Assembly (NCBI GenBank): GCA_903929845.1
Contig: CAIYWF010000060.1
Coordinates: 1 to 13,433 of the forward strand
Direction of reading: 5' to 3'
Length of the DNA: 13,433 nt
Origin: an uncultured Chlorobiaceae bacterium
GTDB lineage: Bacteria > Bacteroidota > Chlorobiia > Chlorobiales > Chlorobiaceae
Both the position numbers and the translations under genes were made by a program. The notes beneath the pieces were generated by a model. It was not told where the DNA came from. It ran no database searches and saw only the letters and a program-made list of their open reading frames with translations. Positions 5,981-13,276 of this stretch are shown here, in pieces. The stretch's first letter is position 1, and every line of letters starts with the position of its first letter.

Positions 5981-7249
5981 ATGCTGAAAACACTGTTTGA
6001 TATAGCAGTGCGTCATCTGTTCGGACGTCGCCGGCAGACAATGACCACAATTTTTGGTGTTGCTATAAGCACGATGGTGCTGATTACAACCAATTCACTG
6101 ATGCGGGGGTTGCTTGACTCCTTTGTGGAGACTCTTGTGAATGTTGCGCCGCATATAACGGTTAAAGGTGAAAAAACTCACTCGATGCCGCTAAATCTCA
6201 TTGATAAAGAAAGCTCTTCTGCTGTTGCTTTTATTGATGATAATATCCAGAAGCTGGAGCGAGAAGAGGTGAGAAACTATCGCCAGATTCTTGCTTTATT
6301 CAGTTCGAATGAGTATGAAAAAAAGGTTCTGGCAGCCTCGCCTTATGTCGAGTCACAGGTTATGGCTGTAAAAGGAAGTCGCAACCAGCCACTCCTTCTC
6401 AAAGGAGTGCTGATCGAGAAGGAGGATGCTATCAGCGGTATCCGGAAAAAACTGATACAGGGCGACATTACCATGTTTGAAAAAACATCTAATGCGCTTC
6501 TTGTCGGAAGGACTGTTGCGAGGGATATGAACCTTAAACTGAATGACCAGCTTGTTATCATTCCTGCTTCAGGAAAGAGTCGGCAGTGCAAAGTTGCCGG
6601 TATCTTTTTTTCCGGTGTCAATGCGGTTGATAACAGTGTTCTGGTCTCTCTCAAGCTTGGTCAGATTATTGAGGGATTACCTCCCAACAAGGTTACAGGC
6701 ATTGCGCTTAAAGTCTCTGATCCTTTTACCAATGCTTCACTTGCCAAAGATCTGGAACGTATCACCGGGTATCGGTGCCTGACCTGGCAGGAGGAAAATG
6801 CAAGTATTCTGTCATTGTTCGCTCGGATCGGTTATATCGTTTTTTCACTGGTGGCGTTTGTTGGAGTTGTTTCCGGGTTCGGAGTGGCAAATATTCTTGT
6901 TACGACGGTTTTTGAAAAAAGCAGGGATATTGCCATTATGAAGTCGCTCGGATTTTCTGCACCACAATTGGTCGGCATGTTTATTTTTGAAGGTTTTATG
7001 GTAGGATTGGCTGGAGCACTTGTGGGGGGAGTGCTGGCAGTCGGATCTATCAAGTTGATGGCCAGTATTCCAATTGAAAGTTCCCAGGGGCCACTGACCC
7101 AAACCGGGTTCAGCATGTCTTACAATCCGCTTTATTTTTTGCTCATCATTGGTGTAACCGTTCTTATCAGTACACTTGCGGCAATTCTGCCGTCAGCTCG
7201 GGCTGCTAAACTTGAACCGGTGAGTGTACTCAGGGACAGCAGTCTGTAG
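5981..7249 (+). CDS. LolC/LolE-like ABC transporter permease (FtsX/MacB-type)
   Basis: A 422-residue inner-membrane permease of the four-helix FtsX/MacB/LolCE class. A first transmembrane helix lies near residues 22-42, a large periplasmic domain covers about 45-280, and three helices follow near 283-309, 331-358 and 384-404. Family marks are NALLVGRTVARDMNLKLND at 171-189 in the periplasmic domain, the coupling segment VFEKSRDIAIMKSLGFS at 310-326, and the closing SARAAKLEPVSVLR at 405-418. LolCE-type complexes extract lipoproteins from the inner membrane, while MacB-type ones drive efflux or export; the motif style and lack of a fused ATPase favour the LolC/E side. No cognate ATPase gene lies beside it; one must be encoded elsewhere. 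The start ATG at 5981 has no Shine-Dalgarno. Its stop lies 3 bases from the stop of the convergent ABC exporter. Confidence 0.85.
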   Translation: MLKTLFDIAVRHLFGRRRQTMTTIFGVAISTMVLITTNSLMRGLLDSFVETLVNVAPHITVKGEKTHSMPLNLIDKESSSAVAFIDDNIQKLEREEVRNYRQILALFSSNEYEKKVLAASPYVESQVMAVKGSRNQPLLLKGVLIEKEDAISGIRKKLIQGDITMFEKTSNALLVGRTVARDMNLKLNDQLVIIPASGKSRQCKVAGIFFSGVNAVDNSVLVSLKLGQIIEGLPPNKVTGIALKVSDPFTNASLAKDLERITGYRCLTWQEENASILSLFARIGYIVFSLVAFVGVVSGFGVANILVTTVFEKSRDIAIMKSLGFSAPQLVGMFIFEGFMVGLAGALVGGVLAVGSIKLMASIPIESSQGPLTQTGFSMSYNPLYFLLIIGVTVLISTLAAILPSARAAKLEPVSVLRDSSL

Positions 7250-7252
7250 AGT

Positions 7253-9076
7253 TCATAACTCCCCGGGAAGGGTTTGTTCGGGGTGCTGCAGAAGGTACAG
7301 CTTGTAGTAAAGTCCTCTTTTTGCGAGAAGCTCCTGATGATTTCCAGTCTCCCTGATCACTCCTTTATGCAGCACAATAATTCTGTCTGCTTTCTGAACG
7401 GTCGAAAGTCTGTGGGCAATGATAATAGAGGTGCGTTCACTCATGAGGCGGGCAGTGGCTGCATCAATAAGTGATTCGGTTTCAGTATCAACCGAGCTGG
7501 TGGCCTCATCAAGCACAAGAATTTCTGGATTGTAGAGGAGCGCCCGGACGAAGGCTATCAACTGTTTTTGTCCAGATGAAAGGCCAGTACCATTTTCAAG
7601 TACCCTGTATTCGTAACCGCCAGGAAGCTGTTGAATGAACCGGTCAGCACCGACAACCCTTGCGGCCTCCTTTAACGCCTCGTCGGTGACATCAGGATTG
7701 CCAAAAGCAAGGTTTTCCCTTATGGTGCCTGAAAAGAGAAAGACATCCTGCATGACAACACCAACAAGTTTTCTTACCGAGAGTTCCGATATTTGCTGCA
7801 GTGGAATACCGTCAATGGTCACTGACCCTTTGGCGAAAGGATAGAGTTTTGAGATGATATTTATCAGCGTTGTTTTTCCACTTCCCGTGGCACCGACAAT
7901 GGCAATTTTTTCTCCATGCCTGAGAGTAAATGAGATATCTTTCAGCACCCAGTTTTCGCTTTCATAAGCAAACCACAGATTCTTGAACTCAATGCTTTCT
8001 TTGAACGAATTGAGTTCGTTCAGTCCTGAACGATCTTCAATTCCCTCTTTTTCATCAAGAAGCCGGATAATGCGGTCTGAACTTGCAATAGCCGTCTGAA
8101 TAACGTTGAACCGGTCAGAGAGATGCTGTAACGGGCGGAAAAAGAGCCAGATATACTGAACAAACGAGACAACAACTCCGATAGTAAGATCCGCCTTGAG
8201 CAGTCTGACACCGCTATACCATATCACAAAACCGGCTGCCGCCGAACTCAGTACCTCAATCAGCGGATAGTAGATGGAAAAATAAAAGACGGTACGAATA
8301 TTGGCATCCCGGTGATCCGCATTGATGGCGGCATATTTTACCGCTTCGCGCTCTTCCCGGTTAAAGAGCTGGACAATAGTCATACCGGTGAGATGCTCCT
8401 GAAAAAAGGTGTTGAGTCTTGCTATATGGGTAAGAACATCCTGAAACGCAACCCTTACCCTGTTTTTGAAGGCAATGGTCGCATAGATCATCAAGGGAAG
8501 AATGGCGAGAACGATGAGGGTCAGTTGCCAGTCAATCCAGGCCATCAGCACAACAATGAACAAGAGCTGCAAAAGGTCGCCCAAAATAGTGATGATTCCG
8601 CTGGACAACATCTCGTTCAGTGACTCGACATCATTCGTTGTCCGGGTAATAAGCCGCCCTATGGGGTTTCGATCATAAAACCTGGCCGGGAGTTTCTGCA
8701 GATGGGTAAAAATATCCATCCGAATGTCGAACACTGCTTTTTGGCCGATAATCTGCGTCATCCATGTTGTGATATATTGCTTGATGCCGTCAAGCAGAAT
8801 GGCGCCAGCAAGGAACAGGCTGATCACGGTCAGCCCTTTGAAATTGCCTCGGGCGATATAATCGTCAATGGCGATTTTGGTCAGATACGGCCTTAAAGGT
8901 CCAAGAAAAGAGCCGGCAATGGTGATGGCAACGGCTATTGCAACAAGTTTATTATACGGTTTGATATAGCGGAAAAGTCGGGCGATGATATAGCTGTCAA
9001 CCGAACTTTTTTTCTCTTTTTGCAGCGTATCATCCTGCTGTGGCCGGAAGCTTTTTTTTTTAGAGTCGTTACTCAT
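7253..9076 (-). CDS. MsbA-like ABC exporter (fused permease and ATPase)
   Basis: A 607-residue half-transporter that dimerises in the inner membrane; relatives flip lipids or export hydrophobic compounds. The membrane domain with six helices covers about residues 40-330. The ATPase domain has Walker A GATGSGKT (395-402), a Q-loop at Q443, a signature reading LSSGQ (499-503) in place of LSGGQ, Walker B ILVLDE (519-524) with the catalytic E524, and the switch H555 in IIAHRLS. All catalytic residues are present, so each site should be active; the serine in the signature occurs in related exporters. I start it at the ATG at 9076, preceded by ACGGAAAAGC, a fair ribosome site. An in-frame GTG at 9112 would add 12 residues inside the mutase gene. 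The ATG overlaps the mutase stop by 8 bases. Codons 6-9 contain ten consecutive A. The N-terminal 24 residues are Lys/Gln-rich and poorly ordered. Substrate unknown; lipid A-core is one option. Confidence 0.9.
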   Translation of the reverse strand: MSNDSKKKSFRPQQDDTLQKEKKSSVDSYIIARLFRYIKPYNKLVAIAVAITIAGSFLGPLRPYLTKIAIDDYIARGNFKGLTVISLFLAGAILLDGIKQYITTWMTQIIGQKAVFDIRMDIFTHLQKLPARFYDRNPIGRLITRTTNDVESLNEMLSSGIITILGDLLQLLFIVVLMAWIDWQLTLIVLAILPLMIYATIAFKNRVRVAFQDVLTHIARLNTFFQEHLTGMTIVQLFNREEREAVKYAAINADHRDANIRTVFYFSIYYPLIEVLSSAAAGFVIWYSGVRLLKADLTIGVVVSFVQYIWLFFRPLQHLSDRFNVIQTAIASSDRIIRLLDEKEGIEDRSGLNELNSFKESIEFKNLWFAYESENWVLKDISFTLRHGEKIAIVGATGSGKTTLINIISKLYPFAKGSVTIDGIPLQQISELSVRKLVGVVMQDVFLFSGTIRENLAFGNPDVTDEALKEAARVVGADRFIQQLPGGYEYRVLENGTGLSSGQKQLIAFVRALLYNPEILVLDEATSSVDTETESLIDAATARLMSERTSIIIAHRLSTVQKADRIIVLHKGVIRETGNHQELLAKRGLYYKLYLLQHPEQTLPGEL

Positions 9077-10484
9077 GCTTTTCCGTGCCCGAGCCTCTTG
9101 TTTCAAGTTCACCCTTCAGTTCACTGGCCAGCGCTTCAGCCTGAGCTTTTGACGGTGCTTCAGCATAGATTCTCACAAGAGGTTCGGTATTTGATGGTCT
9201 TAAATGAACCCAACTGTCTGAAAAATCAAGTTTCAGTCCGTCAAGCCTGTTTACTTCGGCGGTATAGTAGTGAAAGGCGATATCGTCAAATACGTTGACA
9301 AGCGATTCCAGAGCGGCTTTGTCGAGTACGATTTTCTGCTTCGACATAAAATAATCAGGAAACTGACGCCTGAATTGCGACAGTGTTCCTCGGTGGTTTT
9401 CACTGCGCCAGAGGGAGAATGCCTGAACAATCAGCGCTATTCCGACCAATGCATCACGTCCGTAGTGTAACTCAGGCAGAATGACCCCACCATTCCCTTC
9501 ACCACCAATGACAGCTGCTGTTTCTTTCATCATCGCACTGACGTTGGCTTCGCCCACTTTGGCACTGTAACATGCCACTCCGTATCGGTTGGCAATATCA
9601 CGGAGAGCCCGGCTGCTTGAAAGATTGTTTGCCAGTGGCCCAAGTTTGTGCTTCAGGTAAAAGTCCGCACAGGCAACGAGGGTATATTCTTCTCCAAAGA
9701 GCAAGCCATCTTCACAGAGAAGAGCAAGCCGGTCAACATCTGGATCAACAATCAGCGCAAAGTCGCATCCGCTCTTCTGGAGTGCTGCGATGGTGCCGGA
9801 TAAATTTTCTTCAATGGGTTCAGGGTTTCGGGGAAAGAGGCCAGTTCCACCACAGGCTACTTGCACAATGCTCTCAATACCAAGCCTTTCACAAAGTCTG
9901 GGAACAATCGAAGAACCTGCGCCTTCAACACAGTCAACCAGCACCTTGAAATGTTCTCTGGAGATTAAATCCGGATTGATACAGGGTAATTTAAGGACTT
10001 TTTCAATATGATAGTCGTCATACTCGTTCTTATGGCTGATTGCTCCAATCGAATCCCAGCGTGCAGTGATAAATTGCTCTTTTTCTGCAATATCAAGTAG
10101 TTCATCTACTTCTTGAGCGCTTAAAAACTCTCCAAGGTGGTTAAGCATATTCAGAGCATTCCAGGCAACAGGATTATGTGATGCAGTAATAATCAGTCCA
10201 CCATCAGCCTGTTCAGCCGCAACGGCAATTTCAACGGTTGGAGTTGTAGCGATCCCAAGATCGATAACATCGCACCCGCACAGGAGCAGCGTATTGCTGA
10301 CCAGATCACTTATAGCCTTTCCGGTTGGCCGGGTATCCCTGCCGATAACAATTCTTGCTTTTTTTTCATGATTTCGCCGAAGAGTCCATGCAGCAAAAGA
10401 CATTGCAAAAGAAGTGAGATTTTTTGGAGTCAGGCTTTCGCCTACAACTCCTCTTATCCCGGAAACGCTGATCATCAGACTCAT
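9069..10484 (-). CDS. Alpha-D-phosphohexomutase, likely phosphoglucosamine mutase
   Basis: This 471-residue enzyme moves phosphate between C6 and C1 of a hexose phosphate through a phosphoserine intermediate. Seen, numbered from the ATG at 10484: SGIRGVVGESL near the start, the active-site TASHNP with S102, the Mg2+ loop DPDVDR at 247-252, the sugar-recognition loop GGEGNGG around 327-333, and the phosphate-binding RPSNTEPLVR at 429-438. All four domains are complete. Classical bacterial GlmM has GEQSGH and SGTEP; the GEGNGG plus SNTEP pair is the archaeal/Bacteroidetes version, often annotated glmM or as phosphomannomutase. I infer GlcN-6-P to GlcN-1-P as the main reaction, with mannose or glucose phosphates possible. 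The frame stays open 47 codons further upstream, but those lack family similarity. An in-frame ATG at 10475 is an alternative. A TATACT at 10549-10544 could be its -10. It shares a transcript with the downstream ABC exporter. Confidence 0.9.
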   Translation of the reverse strand: MSLMISVSGIRGVVGESLTPKNLTSFAMSFAAWTLRRNHEKKARIVIGRDTRPTGKAISDLVSNTLLLCGCDVIDLGIATTPTVEIAVAAEQADGGLIITASHNPVAWNALNMLNHLGEFLSAQEVDELLDIAEKEQFITARWDSIGAISHKNEYDDYHIEKVLKLPCINPDLISREHFKVLVDCVEGAGSSIVPRLCERLGIESIVQVACGGTGLFPRNPEPIEENLSGTIAALQKSGCDFALIVDPDVDRLALLCEDGLLFGEEYTLVACADFYLKHKLGPLANNLSSSRALRDIANRYGVACYSAKVGEANVSAMMKETAAVIGGEGNGGVILPELHYGRDALVGIALIVQAFSLWRSENHRGTLSQFRRQFPDYFMSKQKIVLDKAALESLVNVFDDIAFHYYTAEVNRLDGLKLDFSDSWVHLRPSNTEPLVRIYAEAPSKAQAEALASELKGELETRGSGTEKHE

Positions 10485-10709
10485 AAAAGCGGGGTTATCA
10501 TGATTAAAATTTTGCCCAATATAAGAAAAAAGAGGGATGAAGAAGTATACTGGGTGCAGGGAGAGTGCTTTCAGGGATAAGAGAAGGGGAGCTGGCTTGA
10601 GAGACGATATTCTCCCTTTCGTCATTATTTTTTCTTGTTTGCCGTTTGATTTGTTTCTTCTATATTACATGCCTTTTGTTATTTCAACAATATTACATTC
10701 TAAGCGTAT
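10485..10709. other. Divergent spacer between the mutase and rpsT
   Basis: This 225-base spacer separates divergent genes and should carry both promoters. The right half holds the rpsT promoter candidate listed separately. The left half has a minus-strand TATACT at 10549-10544, a plausible -10 for the mutase, with only a weak TGAAAG at 10573-10568 as -35. A GGGGAG...CTCCC inverted repeat lies at about 10586-10617 but is not followed by a T-run on the relevant strand. I see no small gene or RNA gene here. Confidence 0.4.
10639..10666 (+). promoter_or_regulatory. Candidate sigma-70-type promoter of rpsT
   Basis: TTGCCG at 10639-10644 (four of six matches to TTGACA) and TATATT at 10661-10666 (five of six to TATAAT) are separated by 16 bases in an AT-rich stretch. 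A start near 10673 would give a 37-base leader before the rpsT ATG. Position and spacing fit; no alternative as good is visible nearby. Confidence 0.45.
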
Positions 10710-10985
10710 ATGCCTTTACACAAATCGGCTGAAAAAAGATTGCGGCAGTCAGAAAGAAGAAATGCCAGGAACAGAGCAAGGAAAAAAGAGCTGAAAGTTC
10801 TTGTTAAAACCATGCAGAAACTGATTGATACCAGTGCGGACAAGGCTGTTGTCGAGGTTGCCTATCGCTCGGCTATCCAGAAACTTGATCGCCTTGGCGT
10901 AAAGAATTACATCCATGCCAATAAAGCGTCTCGCAGAAAATCACAGTTGACACGGCTATTAAACAGTTATGTGAAGGCTGATTAA
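10710..10985 (+). CDS. rpsT: 30S ribosomal protein S20
   Basis: S20 binds 16S rRNA early in 30S assembly as a three-helix bundle. The 91-residue protein begins MPLHKSAEKRLRQSERRNARN, the standard S20 N-terminus after the initiator, and continues with the typical basic helices: ARKKELKVLVKTMQKLI, then a short acidic turn, then AIQKLDRLGVKNYIHANKASRRKSQLTRLLN. The GVKNYIHANKASRRKSQL segment (about 63-80) is the family signature for the C-terminal half. The length is normal (85-92). The ATG at 10710 is preceded only by a weak TAAGCG. It stands alone as a + strand gene 94 bases before ruvA and may be transcribed on its own or continue into ruvA; no terminator hairpin separates them. In other bacteria S20 represses its own translation; nothing here shows it directly. 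Confidence 0.97.
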   Translation: MPLHKSAEKRLRQSERRNARNRARKKELKVLVKTMQKLIDTSADKAVVEVAYRSAIQKLDRLGVKNYIHANKASRRKSQLTRLLNSYVKAD

Positions 10986-11079
10986 GGGCAGGTAATCTGC
11001 TCGAAAGACCAGAAGTGATTTTCGTTTTCTGACATCCGGGCTGATTGTTTTTTTGTTCGGATTTCCTTACCATCGATTC

Positions 11080-11682
11080 ATGTTTGCATATTTTCGCGGC
11101 AAGCTGGTTTCAGTTTTGTCTGAAGAGGCGGTTGTAGAAGTTTCTGGTGTCGCTTTCCGATTCCTTATTTCTGCAACGACAAACCGTCAGTTGCCCGAAC
11201 CGGGTAGCGAGGTACTTCTTTTTGCGCACCTTTATGTCAGGGAGGACACCCTGCAGCTTTATGGATTTTCCCGGGAAGAGGAGCGTCAGTTGTTTAGGCT
11301 GCTTCTCTTGGTTTCGGGTGTTGGTCCAAAGCTTGCACTTGCAATTCTTTCTGGAATGCAGGTTCAGGATATTCATGAAGTTATTCTGGCCAATGCTCCC
11401 GAACGGCTTTACGAAATTACCGGTGTTGGCAAGAAAACCGCAGCAAGGATTATCCTCGACTTGAGGGATAAACTTCTGAAACTTTCTCCTGTTCAAGGGA
11501 TGGTTGGCTCTGTTTCGCTTCCGACAAACCGGTTGCGGGAAGATGCGGTCAACGCTCTTGTAATGCTTGGATTTTCCAGGATTACTGTTCAAAAAGCCGT
11601 TGTCAGCATTCTCGAACAAAACACAGGTGTTACTGTCGAAGAGGTCGTCAAAGCAGCACTTGTTTCAATTCATAATAGTTAG
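11080..11682 (+). CDS. ruvA: Holliday junction DNA helicase subunit RuvA
   Basis: RuvA binds four-way DNA junctions as a tetramer and docks the RuvB motor for branch migration. The 200-residue product has the three expected domains: an N-terminal OB fold (MFAYFRGKLVSVL to about residue 65), a middle domain with two helix-hairpin-helix motifs (LLVSGVGPKLALAIL at 76-90 and YEITGVGKKTAARIIL at 111-126), and a C-terminal RuvB-contacting domain (about 150-200, REDAVNALVMLGFS). A TTG 27 bases upstream is in frame, but the ATG at 11080 starts exactly at the conserved MxAYFRG and gives the usual length. It is followed after 9 bases by folC, so the two are very likely one transcript; ruvB and ruvC are not adjacent here. 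Confidence 0.97.
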   Translation: MFAYFRGKLVSVLSEEAVVEVSGVAFRFLISATTNRQLPEPGSEVLLFAHLYVREDTLQLYGFSREEERQLFRLLLLVSGVGPKLALAILSGMQVQDIHEVILANAPERLYEITGVGKKTAARIILDLRDKLLKLSPVQGMVGSVSLPTNRLREDAVNALVMLGFSRITVQKAVVSILEQNTGVTVEEVVKAALVSIHNS

Positions 11683-11691
11683 GCGCTAACG

Positions 11692-12960
11692 GTGACTTAC
11701 CAGGAAGCTCTCGCTTTTCTTTATCCTTTGCACCGGTTTGGTATTAAACCCGGCCTTGATCGCGTGCACACACTGCTCAATTTTCTGGGGTCACCGCATA
11801 AGCGACTGGGGCTGGTTGTTCATATTGCAGGCACTAACGGTAAAGGAACTGTTGCCGCAGCCCTTGCCTCGATCTTTCAGGCAGGAGGCAAGAAAACCGC
11901 TCTCTACACTTCTCCTCATCTTGTTGATTTCACAGAAAGAATTCGTATTAACGGTACTCAGATTCCATGCGAAAAAGTTGCTCACTACTGTTCAGTTTTG
12001 CAACGTTTGGTCATTGATAACCAGTGCACCTTTTTTGAAGCGACAACAGCCATTGCATTTGCCTGGTTTGCCGATGAGGGAGTTGATGTCTCTATCGTAG
12101 AAACCGGAATGGGTGGACGTCTTGATGCAACCAATGTTTTGTATTCCGCTTATGCCGTCATACCAAGTATTGGCATGGATCATACTGCATGGTTGGGTGA
12201 GACGCTTGCCGAGATTGCGGCTGAAAAAGCTGCTATTATCAAAGAAGGTTGCCGGGTATTCACTGCAGTGATTGAGCCTGAGGCATTGTTGCCAATCAAG
12301 AAGATGGCGGAATCATGCGGGACTCCACTTTTTGTTGTCGGAAGAGATTCAGTCAGCAGGGCCTCTTCTGCTGAACCGGGAATCCTTGAGCTTGAACTCA
12401 AGACAGCTTGCAGCGACTACCCCTCTTTGAAGGCGCCACTTACCGGATCGTTTCATGCCTCCAATGTCTCTCTTGCGGTCATGGTTGCCGAAGATGCCGG
12501 AATTGCGCCAGAGCAAATCTCTTCGGGTCTTGAACGGCTCTTGCAGACTGGTTACAGAGCAAGACTTGAAAGGATTGGTACCTCTCCGACAGTGCTTCTT
12601 GATGTATCCCACAATCCAGATGGTATGCGGGCAACGGTCAACGCCCTTTGTTCATTCCGGCAAGCATATCGTAAGGTGTACGTGATGCTTGGTTTGGCTT
12701 CAGACAAGGATGCCAGGGCGGTTATTATCGAACTTCTCCGCCTTGACTGCTCGTTTGTGCTGGTCAATATTCCGTCCGAACGCAGTGTTCCGGCTGAAGA
12801 ACTTTGCTCTTTATGCTACAAAGAGGGGGCCGAGGCAACAGTATGCAGTAACGGGAGAGATGGACTTGTCTATTTGCGTAAAAAAGCCGGTGTCGATGAC
12901 CTGATTCTTGTGACAGGCTCTTTTTATCTGGCTGGTGACATTATTGCAGCAGGCATGTGA
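11692..12960 (+). CDS. folC: Folylpolyglutamate synthase / dihydrofolate synthase
   Basis: FolC ligates glutamate to dihydropteroate and then extends the polyglutamate tail of folates, using ATP. The 422-residue Mur-ligase-like protein has the N-terminal ERFGIKPGL-type opening (HRFGIKPGLDRV, 14-25), the P-loop HIAGTNGKGT at 44-53, ETGMGGRLDATN at 137-148, MDHTAWLGETLAEIAAEKAAIIK at about 162-184 with K179 in the place of the E. coli carbamoylated lysine, and the C-terminal-domain motif DVSHNPDG at 304-311 (DGAHNP in many relatives). It starts with GTG at 11692, 9 bases after the ruvA stop; the N-terminal match MxYQEAL supports this start. Some bacteria use FolC for both reactions, others split them; sequence alone does not decide whether the dihydrofolate synthase activity is retained. 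Confidence 0.95.
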   Translation: MTYQEALAFLYPLHRFGIKPGLDRVHTLLNFLGSPHKRLGLVVHIAGTNGKGTVAAALASIFQAGGKKTALYTSPHLVDFTERIRINGTQIPCEKVAHYCSVLQRLVIDNQCTFFEATTAIAFAWFADEGVDVSIVETGMGGRLDATNVLYSAYAVIPSIGMDHTAWLGETLAEIAAEKAAIIKEGCRVFTAVIEPEALLPIKKMAESCGTPLFVVGRDSVSRASSAEPGILELELKTACSDYPSLKAPLTGSFHASNVSLAVMVAEDAGIAPEQISSGLERLLQTGYRARLERIGTSPTVLLDVSHNPDGMRATVNALCSFRQAYRKVYVMLGLASDKDARAVIIELLRLDCSFVLVNIPSERSVPAEELCSLCYKEGAEATVCSNGRDGLVYLRKKAGVDDLILVTGSFYLAGDIIAAGM

Positions 12961-12991
12961 TAAAGCGATCACTTGAAATGCGTGTTTTTAT

Positions 12992-13053
12992 GGAATTTTT
13001 TTTATATTTGACTCAAGCTACAGAGATTCTTCATGTATAGAAGAATAAATTCC
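12992..13053 (+). repeat. Nested inverted repeats downstream of folC
   Basis: An inner perfect 7-base inverted repeat, ATTCTTC at 13026-13032 and GAAGAAT at 13040-13046 with a 7-base loop, lies inside an outer 7-base pair, GGAATTT at 12992-12998 and AAATTCC at 13047-13053. The outer right arm directly abuts the inner one, so the two stems could stack. No T-run follows on either strand, so it is not a classical terminator. It may be a processing or stability element in the folC 3' untranslated region, or chance in AT-rich DNA. Confidence 0.45.
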
Positions 13054-13168
13054 TTTCCATAATTCCTTGTTGTGATTAAACCTTTTTTTAGAATAGAGGT
13101 TCTTCCCCTGTCATCTTCTTTTTTCTGCTTTCATGTTATATGAAAAAGCGTTAAAGGTAATCCCCGTT

Positions 13169-13174
13169 TATAAT
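13169..13174 (+). promoter_or_regulatory. rho: Candidate -10 element of the rho promoter
   Basis: A perfect TATAAT lies 103 bases before the rho ATG, and a transcript would begin near 13181. No good -35 is present at the expected distance (AAGCGT at 17-base spacing); an inverted repeat at 13127-13149 occupies that area and could be an activator or repressor site. This is a candidate only. Confidence 0.35.
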
Positions 13175-13182
13175 GCGAGGCA

Positions 13183-13251
13183 TTGACCATGATGTTGGGA
13201 GCACGGTCAAGAGGTAACGTGCTATCCGTCGTTTTTCTGTTGCTTTTTTAA
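13183..13251 (+). promoter_or_regulatory. Possible rho leader: competing hairpins and a 20-codon ORF
   Basis: Two inverted repeats overlap. TTGACC (13183-13188) pairs with GGTCAA (13205-13210), and AGCACG (13200-13205) pairs with CGTGCT (13218-13223), so both cannot form at once. Across them runs a 20-codon ORF from ATG 13189 (second ATG at 13192) to TAA 13249-13251. Its product would be basic in the middle (ARSRGN) and strongly hydrophobic at the end (VVFLLLF). Pyrimidine-rich DNA follows the second hairpin. The layout resembles an attenuator, and E. coli rho also has a leader ORF, but nothing here proves function. Confidence 0.25.
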
Positions 13252-13276
13252 AAACAAGCTTTGAATACAAAATACA

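Larger units (their letters stand above)
12961..13276 (+). other. 316-base gene-free spacer between folC and rho
   Basis: No gene is visible here beyond a 20-codon leader ORF. The left half holds two nested inverted repeats (listed separately), presumably in the folC 3' untranslated region. The middle has another inverted repeat, TTTCAT/ATGAAA at 13129-13134 and 13140-13145, extendable by GC/GC across an AA bulge. A TTGTTG at 13067 with TAGAAT at 13089 (16-base spacing) is one promoter option, and the perfect TATAAT at 13169 is the better one. The right third is the probable rho leader. No hairpin followed by a T-run that would end folC transcription by intrinsic termination is evident. Confidence 0.6.

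Noticed and set aside
7253..9076. LSSGQ signature as a degenerate, inactive ATPase site
   Set aside because: Walker A, Walker B glutamate, Q-loop and switch histidine are all intact, and this signature variant is common in active exporters.
9077..9112. GTG start adding 12 residues to the ABC exporter
   Set aside because: The ATG at 9076 has a GGAAAA ribosome site at proper distance and a typical overlap with the mutase stop.
10485..10625. 47-codon N-terminal extension of the mutase
   Set aside because: It translates promoter-like spacer sequence and has no family similarity; the conserved N-terminus begins at the ATG at 10484 (or 10475).
10986..11052. Terminator between rpsT and ruvA
   Set aside because: Only 4-5 bp stems (GCAG/CTGC; CAGAA/TTCTG), none directly followed by a T-run; not reportable.
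11053..11079. TTG start adding nine residues to RuvA
   Set aside because: RuvA proteins begin at the MxAYFRG motif, which is the ATG at 11080.
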